Shown here in pieces: positions 47,530 to 58,714 of a DNA stretch of 64,000 nucleotides. The translations under genes and the position numbers were made by a program. The DNA lies in the NCBI GenBank assembly GCA_021846965.1, contig JAJZWA010000008.1:1-64000 (forward strand), in the 5' to 3' direction. The notes beneath the pieces were generated by a model. That model did no database searches. It was not told the DNA's origin and was given only the letters and a program-made list of their open reading frames with translations. Each line of letters starts with the position of its first letter. Within the stretch, counting starts at the first letter, position 1. This DNA comes from Pseudomonadota bacterium. Lineage in GTDB: Bacteria; Pseudomonadota; Gammaproteobacteria; Burkholderiales; Burkholderiaceae_C.

Positions 47530-49620
47530 ATGGCCAAGCCAGCGCCTTCACCCCTGATCAACCGCGAAATCGGCATCCTGGCCTTCAACCGCCGCGTGCT
47601 GGCCCAGGCGCAGGACCCGGCCATCCCGCCTCTGGAACGTCTTCGCTACCTGTGCATCGTCGCGTCGAACCTGGACGAGTTCTTCGAGACCCGCGTGGCG
47701 CAGCTGCAGGACCTGCTGGAGCATGAGCCCGCGGCGATGACACCCGACGGCCTGCCGGTGGCCGAGGCGCTGCGCCTGATCGCGGACGAGGCGCACGCGC
47801 TGGTGGCCGAGAAATACCGGCTGCTGCAGCAGTCCATCTACCCCATGCTGCACGACGTGGGCGTGCGCTTCGTCACCAGCGGGGAATGGTCGCAGCGGCA
47901 GGAGCGCTGGGCCCGCGCCTACTTCGAGCGCGAGGTGCTGCCGGTGCTCACGCCCATCGGGCTCGACCCCGCGCACCCCTTTCCCAAGGTGCTCAACAAG
48001 AGCCTGAATTTCGCCGTCATGCTCGAGGGCACGGACGCCTTCGGCCGCAACGTCGACCTGGGCATCATCCAGGCGCCCAGGGCCCTGCCGCGGGTGCTGG
48101 AAATGCCCCGCGAACTGGTGGAGGACGACAAGCTGCACAGTTTCGTGCTGCTGTCCTCGCTGATGCAGGCCTACGCGGGGCACCTGTTCCCGGGCCTGAA
48201 GGTGCTGGGCGTGCACCAGTTCCGCGTCACCCGCAACAGCGAGCTGTTCGTGGACGACGACGAGATCACCAATCTGCGCACGGCCCTGCAGGGCGAGCTG
48301 CGCGCGCGCCACTACGGCGATGCCGTGCGCCTGGAGGTCACCGCCGCCTGCCCGCAGCCCCTGCTCGAGCGCCTGATGCGCGAGAACGGCCTGCACGCGC
48401 GCGACTGTTTCCGCGTCGACGGTCCGGTCAACCTGGCGCGCCTGCAGGCGATCATCGACATGCTGCCGCAGTCGCGCCTGACCTACCCCCCGCATCTGCC
48501 GGCTTCCCTGCCCGGCTGGCCCGGCGCGGAGCCCGAGCTGTTCGAGCGCATCCGCGCCGGCAACGTGCTGCTGCACCACCCCTACGACAGCTTCGCCCCG
48601 GTGGTCGACCTGGTGCGCACCGCCGCGCGCGACCCGCAGGTGCTGGCCATCAAGCAGACCATCTACCGCGCCGGGCATACCTCCGAGCTGATGGAGGCCC
48701 TGATCGAGGCGGCACGCAACGGCAAGGAAGTCACCGTCGTGCTGGAGCTGATGGCCCGCCTGGACGAGGAGACCAACATCAACTGGGCGGCGCGCCTGGA
48801 GGCCGAGGGCGCGCATGTGGTCTACGGCGTCGTGGGCTTCAAGTGCCACGCCAAGATGCTCATGGTGGTGCGCCGCGAGCGCGTGGGTCGCCGCGCCGAA
48901 CAGCTGCGGCGCTACGTGCACCTGGGCACCGGCAACTACCACACCCGCACCGCCCGCCTGTACACCGATTTCGGGCTCATGACGGCCGACGAGGCCATCT
49001 GCGCCGACGTCAACCAGGTGTTCCTGGAAATCACCGGCTCCTCCAAGTTCGCTCCGCTGCGCCGCCTGTGGCAATCGCCGTTCTCGCTGCTGGACAAGCT
49101 GATTCGCGCCATCCGCCACGAGGCGCGCCTGGCCCGTGCCGGCAAGACGGCGCGCATCTGGGCACGGGTGAACGCCCTGGTCGAGCCCACGGTGATCGGC
49201 GAGCTGTACAAGGCGGCACGCGCCGGCGTGGAAATCCGCCTGCTGGTGCGCGGGCCCTGCATGCTGCGTCCAGGCATCGCCGGCCTGTCGGAGAACATCC
49301 GCGTGCGCTCGGTGATCGGGCGCTTCCTGGAGCACTCGCGGGTGTTCTATTTCCACAACGACGGCGCCGAGGACGTCTGGATCTCCTCGGCCGACTGGAT
49401 GGAGCGCAACCTGTTCCGCCGCGTCGAGATCGCCGCCCCCATCCTGGACCCCGAGGCCAAGGCCAAGGTGATCCTCGAGGGCCTGCGCGTGCACTGGCTC
49501 AACCCCGGCAACGCCTGGGACATGGACAGCGCCGGCAACTGGCGCCGTGCCCGCGGCTGGCACACCGGCCGCAGCAGTCACCAGGTGCTGATCGACTCGC
49601 GCAACCCCGAGGCTGGCTGA
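47530..49620 (+). CDS. ppk1: Polyphosphate kinase 1
   Basis: LINREIGILAFNRRVLAQAQD, RIRAGNVLLHHPYDSFAPV, VLELMARLDEETNINWA, SADWMERNLFRRVE. Confidence 0.97.
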   Translation: MAKPAPSPLINREIGILAFNRRVLAQAQDPAIPPLERLRYLCIVASNLDEFFETRVAQLQDLLEHEPAAMTPDGLPVAEALRLIADEAHALVAEKYRLLQQSIYPMLHDVGVRFVTSGEWSQRQERWARAYFEREVLPVLTPIGLDPAHPFPKVLNKSLNFAVMLEGTDAFGRNVDLGIIQAPRALPRVLEMPRELVEDDKLHSFVLLSSLMQAYAGHLFPGLKVLGVHQFRVTRNSELFVDDDEITNLRTALQGELRARHYGDAVRLEVTAACPQPLLERLMRENGLHARDCFRVDGPVNLARLQAIIDMLPQSRLTYPPHLPASLPGWPGAEPELFERIRAGNVLLHHPYDSFAPVVDLVRTAARDPQVLAIKQTIYRAGHTSELMEALIEAARNGKEVTVVLELMARLDEETNINWAARLEAEGAHVVYGVVGFKCHAKMLMVVRRERVGRRAEQLRRYVHLGTGNYHTRTARLYTDFGLMTADEAICADVNQVFLEITGSSKFAPLRRLWQSPFSLLDKLIRAIRHEARLARAGKTARIWARVNALVEPTVIGELYKAARAGVEIRLLVRGPCMLRPGIAGLSENIRVRSVIGRFLEHSRVFYFHNDGAEDVWISSADWMERNLFRRVEIAAPILDPEAKAKVILEGLRVHWLNPGNAWDMDSAGNWRRARGWHTGRSSHQVLIDSRNPEAG

Positions 49621-49629
49621 GCGCCGGCC

Positions 49630-50979
49630 TCAGCCCTGTTCGACCACGGGTTCCTGCGGCGCGAGCGCCTGCGGCAGCACGATGCGCTGCGCAGGGAAGC
49701 GGGCGCTGAAGGTGCTGCCCTCGCCCAGCTGGCTGGAAATACGCAGTTCCGCCTGATGGCGCAACAGCGCATGCTTGACGATGGCCAGGCCCAGGCCGGT
49801 GCCGCCCGACTCGCGCGAACGCCCGCGGTCCACGCGGTAGAAGCGCTCGGTCAGGCGCGGAATGTGCTCGGCGGCGATGCCGATGCCGTCATCGCTGACG
49901 CTGAACTCGCCCACCGCATCGCCCAGTCCGGTGTCGAGCACACGCCAGCGGATCTGGATCAGGCCGCCCTCGGGGGTGTAGCGCACGGCGTTGCTCACCA
50001 GATTGCCGAAGGCGCTGGAGAGTTCGCCACCGGCGCCGCGCAGCTTGCTCAGGTCGGCCTCGGCCTCGATGCGGTGACGCCCACCCGACAGCGCACGCGC
50101 ATCGGCTGCCAGGCGCGCCACCATATTGGGCATGTCCAGCAGTTCCTCGGCGGGCTGGTGCGGGTCGCCTTCCAGGTGGGCCAGGGTCAGCAGGTCCTCC
50201 ACCAGATGGCGCATGCGATCGCTCTGCTGCTGCATCAGCGCCAGCATCCTCTCGCGCTCCTCGGCGGAGAAATCCAGGCTGCGCAGGGTCTCGACGAAAC
50301 CCGCGATCACCGTCAGGGGGGTCTTGATCTCGTGCGAGACGTTGGCGACGAAATCGCGGCGCATCGCCTCGGTGCGCTCGATCTGGGTGACGTCACGCGA
50401 CAGCAGCAGGCGATCCCCCTCGCCGTAGGGAATCACCTGCACGCTCAGCAGCAGGTTGCCCTGGCTGCCGCTGCGGCGCATCAGCAGGGGCTCGGCGAAC
50501 TGGCGTCCCGCCAGGTAGGCGACGAATTCCGGGTTGCGGATCAGGTGCACCGCGTGCTGGCGCATGTCGCGCCGCGGGTCGAGCCCGAAATGCCCGGCGG
50601 CGGTGGCGTTGCACCAGTCGATCTGGCCCTGTTCGTCGATCAGCATCACCCCGTTGGGGGAGGCCTGCAAGGCCTCGATGAACCGCGCCAGCTTGGTCTC
50701 CTCGCGCTGCACGCGGCTTTGCCACAGGCGCAGCTGGCGCGCGCTGCGGTAGAACACCTCGCCCCAGGCGCCAAAGGAGGCCGGAATGCTGTCGCGCTGC
50801 GGAAAGCGCAGCCAGGCCAGCAGGCGGGTGCGGGCGAGGGTGTCGAAGGCCACCACGCCCAGCGCGATGACGCAGGCCAGCGCCAGGCCAGCGCTCTCGC
50901 CCAGCCAGTGCGCGGCCAGGGAGCCGGCCAGCACCATCGCGGCCACGAGCAGGGCCAGGCGGAGCATCACGGAACGCAT
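49630..50979 (-). CDS. phoR: Phosphate regulon sensor histidine kinase PhoR
   Basis: H-box FVANVSHEIKTPLTVIAGF, ATPase DDGIGIAAEHIPRLTERFYRVDRGRSRESGGTGLGLAIVKH; next to phoB. Confidence 0.93.
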   Translation of the reverse strand: MRSVMLRLALLVAAMVLAGSLAAHWLGESAGLALACVIALGVVAFDTLARTRLLAWLRFPQRDSIPASFGAWGEVFYRSARQLRLWQSRVQREETKLARFIEALQASPNGVMLIDEQGQIDWCNATAAGHFGLDPRRDMRQHAVHLIRNPEFVAYLAGRQFAEPLLMRRSGSQGNLLLSVQVIPYGEGDRLLLSRDVTQIERTEAMRRDFVANVSHEIKTPLTVIAGFVETLRSLDFSAEERERMLALMQQQSDRMRHLVEDLLTLAHLEGDPHQPAEELLDMPNMVARLAADARALSGGRHRIEAEADLSKLRGAGGELSSAFGNLVSNAVRYTPEGGLIQIRWRVLDTGLGDAVGEFSVSDDGIGIAAEHIPRLTERFYRVDRGRSRESGGTGLGLAIVKHALLRHQAELRISSQLGEGSTFSARFPAQRIVLPQALAPQEPVVEQG

Positions 50980-50995
50980 GGGCGGTGCCCGATGC

Positions 50996-51718
50996 TCAGC
51001 CGGCGGCGGTGGCGCCCTGGCGTTGCGTGAACCGGTAACCCGCTCCACGCACCGTCTCGACCAGCTCGGAACAATTCGCCGGAGCCAGCGCCTCACGCAG
51101 GCGCTTGATGTGCACGTCCACGGTGCGCTCCTCGATGAACACGTGGTCGCCCCACACCTTGTCGAGCAATGCCCCGCGGCTGTGCACCCGCTCCGGGTGG
51201 GTCATCATGAAGTGCAGCAGCTTGAACTCGGTGGGCCCCAGGCGCAGCTCCTTCTCCGCGCCGTCGGGCCCGGTGTAGGTGACGCGGCGGGTTCCCGGAT
51301 CGACGGCCAGCGCGCCCGCGCGCACCGGCTCGTCGGTGAGCTGCGGCGAGCGCCGACGCAGCACCGCGCGGATGCGCGCCAGCAGTTCCTTGGGAGAGAA
51401 GGGCTTGGTGATGTAGTCGTCGGCCCCGGCATCGAGCCCGGCGATGGTGTCGGTCTCCTCGCTGCGCGCCGTCAGCAGGATCATCGGGATGCCCCGCGTG
51501 CGCGCGCCCTGGCGCAGCTCGCGCAGCAAGGCCACGCCGGACATGCCGGGCAGCATCCAGTCCACGAGCATCACGTCGGGGAGCACGTCGCGGATCAGGC
51601 GCAAGGCCTCCTCGGCGCTTCCCGCCACGATGGGGCAGTGGCCGGCGTGCCGCAGGTTCACCGCGAGCAATTCGGCGATCGCGGGCTCGTCTTCGACAAT
51701 CAGGATGTTGCTGGGCAT
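50996..51718 (-). CDS. phoB: Phosphate regulon response regulator PhoB
   Basis: Receiver domain VDWMLPGMSG...LTAR, winged-helix output VDVHIKRLREAL...VRGAGYRF. Confidence 0.95.
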   Translation of the reverse strand: MPSNILIVEDEPAIAELLAVNLRHAGHCPIVAGSAEEALRLIRDVLPDVMLVDWMLPGMSGVALLRELRQGARTRGIPMILLTARSEETDTIAGLDAGADDYITKPFSPKELLARIRAVLRRRSPQLTDEPVRAGALAVDPGTRRVTYTGPDGAEKELRLGPTEFKLLHFMMTHPERVHSRGALLDKVWGDHVFIEERTVDVHIKRLREALAPANCSELVETVRGAGYRFTQRQGATAAG

Positions 51719-51770
51719 GGATTGGACTCGGGCCTGCGACTGCCTGCCCCGCGACGCGTCTGTCGCGGGT

Positions 51771-52472
51771 TCAGAGGGTTCCCGCCACCTCGTTGAAGGC
51801 TTCCTTGTTGTGTCGCACGTCGGTGCCGCGCACCACGTAGATCACGAACTCGGCGATGTTCTTGGCGTGGTCGCCGATGCGCTCGATGGCCTTGGCGATG
51901 AACACCATGTCCAGACTGGCGGAGATGTTGCGCGGGTCCTCCATCACGTAGGTGATGAGCTTGCGCATGAAGGAGTCGAATTCGGCGTCGATGGCGCTGT
52001 CGGCGGTGACGATGTCCACAGCGGCCCGCTCGTCCAGGCGCGCGAAGGCGTCCAGGGCCTTGCGGATCTGCGCCACCGCGAGGTCGGATTCGCGGATGAT
52101 CTCGTTGAAGGAGATGCTCAGGTTGGCCCCGGCCTCGACCAGGTCGCGCGCCATGCGGGCGATGCGGTCGGCCTCGTCGCCCACGCGTTCCAGGTTGGTG
52201 ATGGTCTTGGAGATGGCCAGCATCAGGCGCAGGTCGCGCGCGGTGGGCTGGCGCTTGGCGATGATCTGCGCCACGTCGGCGTCGATCTCCACCTCGAGCT
52301 GGTTCACGCGCTTCTCGTTGAGCATCACCCCGCGCGCGGCCTCGGCATCGAAGTGGCGCAGCGCGTACACCGCCTGCGCGATCTGGGATTCGACCAGGCC
52401 GCCCATCTCCAGCACGCGGGTGGTGATGGCACTGATCTCGGCGTCGAACTGGGTGGAAAGGTGCTTGTCCAT
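51771..52472 (-). CDS. phoU: Phosphate transport regulator PhoU
   Basis: MDKHLSTQFDAEISAITTRVLEMGGLVESQI...ERVGDEADRIA...ERIGDHAKNIAEFV. Confidence 0.96.
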   Translation of the reverse strand: MDKHLSTQFDAEISAITTRVLEMGGLVESQIAQAVYALRHFDAEAARGVMLNEKRVNQLEVEIDADVAQIIAKRQPTARDLRLMLAISKTITNLERVGDEADRIARMARDLVEAGANLSISFNEIIRESDLAVAQIRKALDAFARLDERAAVDIVTADSAIDAEFDSFMRKLITYVMEDPRNISASLDMVFIAKAIERIGDHAKNIAEFVIYVVRGTDVRHNKEAFNEVAGTL

Positions 52473-52494
52473 GGCTGGATCTCCTGGCGCGCGT

Positions 52495-53283
52495 TCAGCC
52501 GAAACGGCCGGTGATGTAGTCCTCGGTCTGCTGCTTGCGCGGCTTGAGGAAGATCTGGTTGGTATCTCCGAACTCGATGAGCTCGCCCAGGTACATGTAG
52601 GCGGTGTAGTCCGACACGCGCGCGGCCTGCTGCATGTTGTGGGTGACGATGGCCACCGTGTAGTCGCTCTTGAGCTCGGTGACCAGTTCCTCGATCTTGC
52701 CGGTGGAGATCGGATCCAGCGCCGAGGTGGGCTCGTCGAGCAGCAGCACCTCCGGGCGGATGGCGATGGCGCGCGCGATGCACAGGCGCTGCTGCTGGCC
52801 GCCCGACAGGCTCAGGCCGCTCTGGTGCAGCTTGTCCTTCACCTCGTCCCACAGCGCCGTCTTGGTCAGCGCCCACTGCACGCGCTCCTCCATGTCGGCG
52901 CGCGGCAGCTTCTCGTACAGACGAATGCCGAAGGCGATGTTCTCGAAAATCGACATCGGGAAGGGCGTGGGCTTCTGGAACACCATGCCCACGCGCGCGC
53001 GCAGCAGCGACACGTCCTCGGTCTTGGACAGGATGTTGCGGCCGTCGAACAGCACCTCGCCTTCGGCGCGCTGGTCGGGATAGAGCTCGAACATGCGGTT
53101 GAAAATGCGCAGCAGCGTGGACTTGCCGCAGCCCGAAGGCCCGATGAAGGCCGTGACCTGGCGGTCCGCGATCTCCAGGCTCACGTCCTTGATGGCACGG
53201 TACTTGCCGTAGTAGAAGTTGACGTTGCGCACCGACACGCGCGTCGTGCTCGGCGCGTTCGGCTCCTGGGTCGGTTGGGTCAT
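52495..53283 (-). CDS. pstB: Phosphate ABC transporter ATP-binding protein PstB
   Basis: [58 protein letters not shown]. Confidence 0.97.
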   Translation of the reverse strand: MTQPTQEPNAPSTTRVSVRNVNFYYGKYRAIKDVSLEIADRQVTAFIGPSGCGKSTLLRIFNRMFELYPDQRAEGEVLFDGRNILSKTEDVSLLRARVGMVFQKPTPFPMSIFENIAFGIRLYEKLPRADMEERVQWALTKTALWDEVKDKLHQSGLSLSGGQQQRLCIARAIAIRPEVLLLDEPTSALDPISTGKIEELVTELKSDYTVAIVTHNMQQAARVSDYTAYMYLGELIEFGDTNQIFLKPRKQQTEDYITGRFG

Positions 53284-53306
53284 CGACGGATCTCGGGGTG
53301 CAAGGT

Positions 53307-54194
53307 TCACAGGCGCTTGCGCAGGAAGATGCGGGTGGCGATGTTGATCACCAGCACCACGGCGATCACCAGGAAGGCGGCCGCGTAGGCCAGCGCATGC
53401 GCGGAGGCGAAGGGCTGGTTGATGAAACTCCAGATCACGTAGGTGAGGTAGCCGATGGGCTCTCGCGTGAGCTGGCCGTTCCACAGGTAGTTGGACCAGC
53501 CGGCGGTGTAGATCAGCGGCGCCGTCTCGCCCACCGAGATGGCCAGCGACAGCAGCACCCCGGTGATCACGCCCGATCGCGCGGCCGGCAGCAGGATCTT
53601 GAACACCACCTGGTGCTCCTTGCAGCCCAGCGCATAGCCTGCCTCGCGCAGGCTGGAGGGGTTCTGGCGCATGGCCAGTTCGGTGAATCGCGCGATGTAG
53701 GGCACGATCATCAGCGCCAGGGTCAGCGCCCCGGCCAGGGCCGAGAACTGCCAGCCCAGTCCCTCCACCAGCGTGACGTAGCTGAAGTAGCCCAGCACGA
53801 TGGACGGCACGCCGGTCAGCACGTCGGCCAGGAAACGCACCGAGCGCCCCCAGAGCCCCTCGCCGTATTCGGCCAGGTAGATGCCGGTGATCACGCCCAC
53901 CGGGGCGGCGAACAGGATCGCGCCGCCGCTGAGCACCAGGGTGCCTTCGATGGCGTTGAGCAGGCCACCGCTGATGCCGTTGGTGACCTGGGTGAAGACC
54001 GTCAGATTCAACGCCCTGGCGCCGCGTGAAAGCACGGTCCACAGGATGTCGGCCAGCGGCACCACCACCAGCACGAAGGAAATGGCGCAGAAGACGCCGA
54101 ACAGCACCGCGTCGACGCGGCGCCGGCGCGACACGCGCAGCACGGCCTCAGCCGGGGACGGCAACACGTCGCGTGAGGATGCGAGCGATGACAT
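53307..54194 (-). CDS. pstA: Phosphate ABC transporter permease PstA
   Basis: [35 protein letters not shown]...[10 protein letters not shown]; overlaps the pstC 3' end. Confidence 0.93.
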   Translation of the reverse strand: MSSLASSRDVLPSPAEAVLRVSRRRRVDAVLFGVFCAISFVLVVVPLADILWTVLSRGARALNLTVFTQVTNGISGGLLNAIEGTLVLSGGAILFAAPVGVITGIYLAEYGEGLWGRSVRFLADVLTGVPSIVLGYFSYVTLVEGLGWQFSALAGALTLALMIVPYIARFTELAMRQNPSSLREAGYALGCKEHQVVFKILLPAARSGVITGVLLSLAISVGETAPLIYTAGWSNYLWNGQLTREPIGYLTYVIWSFINQPFASAHALAYAAAFLVIAVVLVINIATRIFLRKRL

Positions 54195-55101
54195 TGACAA
54201 TGACCGCGATGATGAGAAGAACGAGGGCGATCTCGGCCAGCGAGCGAACCGCCATGCCGCTGGTGTCCTGCAGGGCGCTGTCGAGCTGCGAGGCGATGAA
54301 GGCGGCCATGCTGGTGATCGGGCTGAACAGGGATCCGGGCAGGTAGTTCAGGGCTCCCCCGCTGACCATGAGCACCGCCATGGTCTCGCCCAGGGCGCGC
54401 CCCAGCGCCAGGATGACGGCGCCGATCAGCGGGGTGCGCACGGCCGGAAGCAGCGCGCGGCGCTGCACCTCGGCGCGCGTGGCTCCCAGCGCGAAGCAGG
54501 ATTCGCGAAGTTCGCGGGGCACCCGGCGCAGGGCCTCGATCAGGGTGCTGGCGATCACCGGCAGCACCATGAGCGCCAGCACCAGGCTGGCGGTGAACAG
54601 GCCGAAACCACTGCTGGCCGGCGTGGAGAAGAAGGACACGAAGGGGATCGACGCGGAGATGGCCGGCGCCAGGTACTTGAGGGTCAGGGGCGCCAGCACC
54701 TCGAAGCCCCACAGGCCGTAGACCACGCTGGGCACCATGGCCAGCAGTTCGACGATCTGCGCGAAGGCGCCGCTGAGCCGGTGCGGGGCGTATTCGACCA
54801 GGTACAGGGCGACGCCGACGCCCACCGGCACCGCCAGCAGCAGTGCGAGGGCCGAGCTGGCCAGGGTACCGACGATGAACACCCAGATGCCGTAGTGGGC
54901 GCCCGCGGGCACCAGCACACCGTTCACGTGCACCGGGTCACCGTACAGGTTGCCCAGGCTCCAGGTATTGGAGAACAGGAATCCGAAACCGTTGAACCGG
55001 ATCGCAGGCCAGGAATAGGCGGCGAGGAACACGAACAGGGCGATCAGACCCAGCGGGATGAGCGCCGAGGTCGCCTGCAGTCCGCGTTGAAACCATTTCA
55101 T
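54148..55101 (-). CDS. pstC: Phosphate ABC transporter permease PstC
   Basis: VPVGVGVALYLVEYAPHRL...LLAMVPSVVYGLWG...LGRALGETMAVLMVSGG. Confidence 0.95.
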   Translation of the reverse strand: MKWFQRGLQATSALIPLGLIALFVFLAAYSWPAIRFNGFGFLFSNTWSLGNLYGDPVHVNGVLVPAGAHYGIWVFIVGTLASSALALLLAVPVGVGVALYLVEYAPHRLSGAFAQIVELLAMVPSVVYGLWGFEVLAPLTLKYLAPAISASIPFVSFFSTPASSGFGLFTASLVLALMVLPVIASTLIEALRRVPRELRESCFALGATRAEVQRRALLPAVRTPLIGAVILALGRALGETMAVLMVSGGALNYLPGSLFSPITSMAAFIASQLDSALQDTSGMAVRSLAEIALVLLIIAVIVNVIARILTRRVAVPG

Positions 55102-55216
55102 GCTTGCTTGCACCTGGGATCGTGTTGCCAAACCGGAGAACAGCTTCGGCACCCGCAAGGGTGCCGAGTCTGCCGCGCACGCGCCACAGGGCGCGTGCGC
55201 TCGAGGCTGATGATGC

Positions 55217-56299
55217 TTACTGGATCTTCGCGATCTGGGCCTTGCTCAGTTCCTGGATGTGCTTGGGCAGCGCGATGAATCGCACGGCTTCCAGGTACTT
55301 GGAGGCATTGCCACCGTCGCTTTCCACCGCCCAGCCCAGGAATTCCTTGATGGCCTTGGCCTGCTCGGCGTTGGCCTGCTTGGCGTTGACGATCGCGTAC
55401 TCGTAGTTGATGATGGGGTAGGACTCCGCACCCGGGGCGAACACCAGGCTCAGGCGCTCGTCGGCCGGGGTCTTGGCGATCAGGCCGTCGGCGGCGGCGC
55501 TGACGGTCTTCGGGGTCGGCAGCAGGAACTTGCCGGCGCGGTTCTTCAGCATGGCGGTGCCCAGGCCGGCCTTGGCGACCTGCTCATGGAAGCTCACGCC
55601 GATGTAGGCGATCGAGTACGGGGTCTGCTGGCAGGCCTGCACCATGCCGGGGTTGCCGTTGGCGCCCACGCCGCCCTGCACCGCAGGCCAGCTGATGGTG
55701 GTGCCGTAGCCCACGCTGCCGTTCCACTTGCTGTCGGAGAAGGACAGGTACTGGCTGAAAATGAAGGTGTCGCCACTGCCGTCGGTGCGGTGGATCGGCA
55801 CGATGGTGTGGTTGGGCAGCTTCACGCCGGGGTTCAGCGCCTTGATGGCGGCGTCATCCCAGTTCTTGATGGCGCCGCTGTAGATGCCGGCGAGCACCGG
55901 GCCGTCCAGCTTCAGGTGGTCCTTGTTCAGGCCCGGAACGTTGAAGTTGACGGTCTGCGCCGAGATGGCCAGGGGGATGTTCAGGATGCTGGGGTTCTGC
56001 TTGATCTGACCGTCGCTCATGTACGCGTCGGAGGCGCCGATCTGGGCCACGCCGGAGATCGCCTGCGCGATGCCGGTGCCGCTACCGGTGCCCTGGGTGG
56101 TGATGCGCACGCCGGGGTGGGCCTTGGTGTAGTCGGGCACCCACAGGTTGAACAGCGGGTACAGCAGCGTGGAGCCGGTCTCCAGCAGGGTCACGTCGGC
56201 AGCGTGGGCGGCCATCGGAGCCACGGAGGTGGCGACCACCAGGCCCGCGGTGGCGAGAGCCAGCTTGAGGTGTTGGCGGCGGGTCGTATCGATCGACAT
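55217..56299 (-). CDS. pstS: Phosphate ABC transporter substrate-binding protein PstS
   Basis: GSTLLYPLFNLWVPDY...QGTGSGTGIAQ...IGASDAYM...HRTDGSGDTFIFSQYLS. Confidence 0.96.
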   Translation of the reverse strand: MSIDTTRRQHLKLALATAGLVVATSVAPMAAHAADVTLLETGSTLLYPLFNLWVPDYTKAHPGVRITTQGTGSGTGIAQAISGVAQIGASDAYMSDGQIKQNPSILNIPLAISAQTVNFNVPGLNKDHLKLDGPVLAGIYSGAIKNWDDAAIKALNPGVKLPNHTIVPIHRTDGSGDTFIFSQYLSFSDSKWNGSVGYGTTISWPAVQGGVGANGNPGMVQACQQTPYSIAYIGVSFHEQVAKAGLGTAMLKNRAGKFLLPTPKTVSAAADGLIAKTPADERLSLVFAPGAESYPIINYEYAIVNAKQANAEQAKAIKEFLGWAVESDGGNASKYLEAVRFIALPKHIQELSKAQIAKIQ

Positions 56300-56367
56300 G
56301 CAATTTTCTCCTGAGGTCATGCACCAGTGAGGGGCTGGTGTCTGGACGCTCATTGGATACGTGGATT

Positions 56368-56385
56368 ATGACATTTTGGTGAAAG
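56368..56385 (-). promoter_or_regulatory. Candidate Pho box upstream of pstS
   Basis: On - strand CTTTCAC-CAAA-ATGTCAT (7-4-7), followed by TATCCAAT. Confidence 0.6.
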
Positions 56386-56446
56386 ACCCAAAAGTGTCGC
56401 GGGCCCCGTCCCGGCCCGCTCGCACCCTCGCCGCCGCCTGTCCGGT

Positions 56447-57799
56447 TCAGCCCTCTTGCTGCAGGGCCTCGCCCAGGCGCTGCGCGCAGGCCTTGCCGAA
56501 GCCCGGGTCCGGATGCTCGACCATGATGCGCAGCACCGGCTCGGTGCCGCTGGCGCGCACCAGCAGCCGGCCCTGGCTGCCCAGCTCGGAGCGCACCTCG
56601 CCGCTGGCCCGTGCCAGCCCGGCGTGGGACTTCCAGTCGATGCCCTCGCGCATGCGCACGTTCAGCAGGGTCTGCGGCAGCAGGCGCAGGCTGGCCAGCT
56701 GCTCGGCCAGCGAGCGCCCGCTGCGCACCACCAGTTCGAGCATCTGCAGCGCCGCGACGATGCCGTCGCCGGTGGTGTGACGATCCAGCAGCAGCATGTG
56801 GCCGGAGCCCTCGCCGCCGAGCTTCCAGTCTCGCGCCAGCAACTCCTCCAGCACGTAGCGGTCGCCCACCGCCGCGCGCACGAACTCCATGCCCTGCGCG
56901 GCCAGCGCCTGCTCCACCGCGAGGTTGGTCATCAAGGTGCCCACCACCCCGGCGGGCCGCCTGTCCATGGCCAGCAGGTACAGGAGTTCGTCGCCGTTGA
57001 ACAGGCGCCCGCTGGCATCGACCAGCTGCAGCCGGTCGGCGTCGCCGTCCAGCGCGATGCCGTAGTCGGCGCGCTGCTCGCGCACCGCCGCGATCAGCGC
57101 CTGCGGAGCCGTGGCGCCCACGGCCTGGTTGATGTTGAATCCGTCCGGCTGCGCACCGATGGCCACGACGTCGGCGCCCAGTTCGTGGAACACCGAGGGC
57201 GCGATGTGGTAGGCCGCGCCATGGGCGCAATCGACCACCAGGCGCAGCCCCTTGAGGGTGCGGTCGTTGGGAAAGGTGCTCTTGCAGAACTCGATGTAAC
57301 GTCCCGCGGCGTCGTCCAGGCGCCGTGCCTTGCCCAGCTCCTCCGAGGGCACGCAGCCCTCGGCGCGCGGCAGTTCCGCCTCGACCTCCAGCTCCCAGCT
57401 GTCGGGCAGCTTGCTGCCGCCGGCCGAGAAGAACTTGATGCCGTTGTCGGCGTAGGGGTTGTGAGAGGCACTGACCACCACGCCCAGGTCCAGGCGCAGC
57501 GCGCGCGTCAGGTAGGCCACGCCGGGCGTGGGCAGCGGCCCCACCAGCACGACGTCGCAGCCGGCCGCGGCGAAGCCGCATTCCAGCGCCGCCTCCAGCA
57601 TGTAGCCGGACACGCGGGTGTCCTTGCCGATGAGCACGGTCGGGCGCCTGGCGCCCCGCGCGCGCAGCACGCGCCCGGCCGCATGCCCCAGACGCAGGCC
57701 GAATTCCGGAACGATCGGCGCCGTGCCCACGCGCCCGCGCACCCCGTCGGTGCCGAAGTATTTCCTGCTTCCCAAGATCCCCGCTCCCCTGGTTGCCAT
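56447..57799 (-). CDS. glmM: Phosphoglucosamine mutase
   Basis: [55 protein letters not shown]; exact start uncertain. Confidence 0.95.
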   Translation of the reverse strand: MATRGAGILGSRKYFGTDGVRGRVGTAPIVPEFGLRLGHAAGRVLRARGARRPTVLIGKDTRVSGYMLEAALECGFAAAGCDVVLVGPLPTPGVAYLTRALRLDLGVVVSASHNPYADNGIKFFSAGGSKLPDSWELEVEAELPRAEGCVPSEELGKARRLDDAAGRYIEFCKSTFPNDRTLKGLRLVVDCAHGAAYHIAPSVFHELGADVVAIGAQPDGFNINQAVGATAPQALIAAVREQRADYGIALDGDADRLQLVDASGRLFNGDELLYLLAMDRRPAGVVGTLMTNLAVEQALAAQGMEFVRAAVGDRYVLEELLARDWKLGGEGSGHMLLLDRHTTGDGIVAALQMLELVVRSGRSLAEQLASLRLLPQTLLNVRMREGIDWKSHAGLARASGEVRSELGSQGRLLVRASGTEPVLRIMVEHPDPGFGKACAQRLGEALQQEG

Positions 57800-57824
57800 C
57801 CATGCGCGATGCAGGCCCGATGAC

Positions 57825-58697
57825 TCAGGCGCGCATCGCCTCGAAGGTACGTACGGCGTCTCGCGTGGCGGCCACGTCGTGCACGCGCAGCACCTGCGCG
57901 CCGGCGGCCACGCAGGCCAGCGCCGCCCCAAGGCTGGCAGCCACGCGCTCGCGCGGCGCCTGGCCCGAGGTGGCGGCCAGCATCGACTTGCGCGACACGC
58001 CCACCAGCACCGCGCAGCCCAGGCCGCGCAGGGGCGCCAGGCCGCGCGCCAGCTGCAGATTGTGCTCGCGTGTCTTGCCGAAGCCGAAACCCGGATCCAC
58101 GCACAGGCGTTCCAGGGCCACTCCGGCCTGGCGCAGCGCCTGCACGCGCTGGCGCAGGAACTCGAGCACCTCGGAGGCCACGTCCTCATAGTGCGGGGCC
58201 TGCTGCATGGTCGAGGGCTCGCCCTGCATGTGCATCAGGCAGACTCCGGCGGCGGGGCTGGCGGCGAGCGCCTCGATGGCGCCGGGGCGCCGCAGCGCGC
58301 ACACATCGTTGACCACGTCGACCCCGAGTTCCAGCGCGGCACGCATGGTGCGGGGATGGTAGGTGTCCACCGACAGCGGAACCTTCCAGCCCACCAGTTC
58401 GCGCAGCACCGGCTCGAGCCGGCGCCACTCCTCCTCGTCGCCCACTGGCGCCGCCCCGGGGCGGGTCGACTCGGCCCCCAGGTCCAGCATGTCCGCGCCC
58501 TCGTCGAGCAGTCGCCGCGCGTGGGCCAGCGCCGCATCCGGCGCCGCGTGCAGCCCGCCGTCGGAAAAGGAATCGGGCGTGAGATTGACGATGCCCATCA
58601 GCAGCGTGCGCCGCAGATCCAATGCGAAGCGCCCGGCCTGCCACACCCTCGCGGGGGGCAGGCCGGGCGCGTCGGGTGTCGACGCCAGCGCGGCCAA
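57825..58697 (-). CDS. folP: Dihydropteroate synthase
   Basis: [48 protein letters not shown]; start (TTG at 58697) is a guess. Confidence 0.93.
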   Translation of the reverse strand: MAALASTPDAPGLPPARVWQAGRFALDLRRTLLMGIVNLTPDSFSDGGLHAAPDAALAHARRLLDEGADMLDLGAESTRPGAAPVGDEEEWRRLEPVLRELVGWKVPLSVDTYHPRTMRAALELGVDVVNDVCALRRPGAIEALAASPAAGVCLMHMQGEPSTMQQAPHYEDVASEVLEFLRQRVQALRQAGVALERLCVDPGFGFGKTREHNLQLARGLAPLRGLGCAVLVGVSRKSMLAATSGQAPRERVAASLGAALACVAAGAQVLRVHDVAATRDAVRTFEAMRA

Positions 58698-58714
58698 GGC
58701 GACCGGGCCCCGGA

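Noticed and set aside
47548-49581. 677-aa reverse ORF opposite ppk
   Set aside because: Antisense shadow ORF; composition atypical
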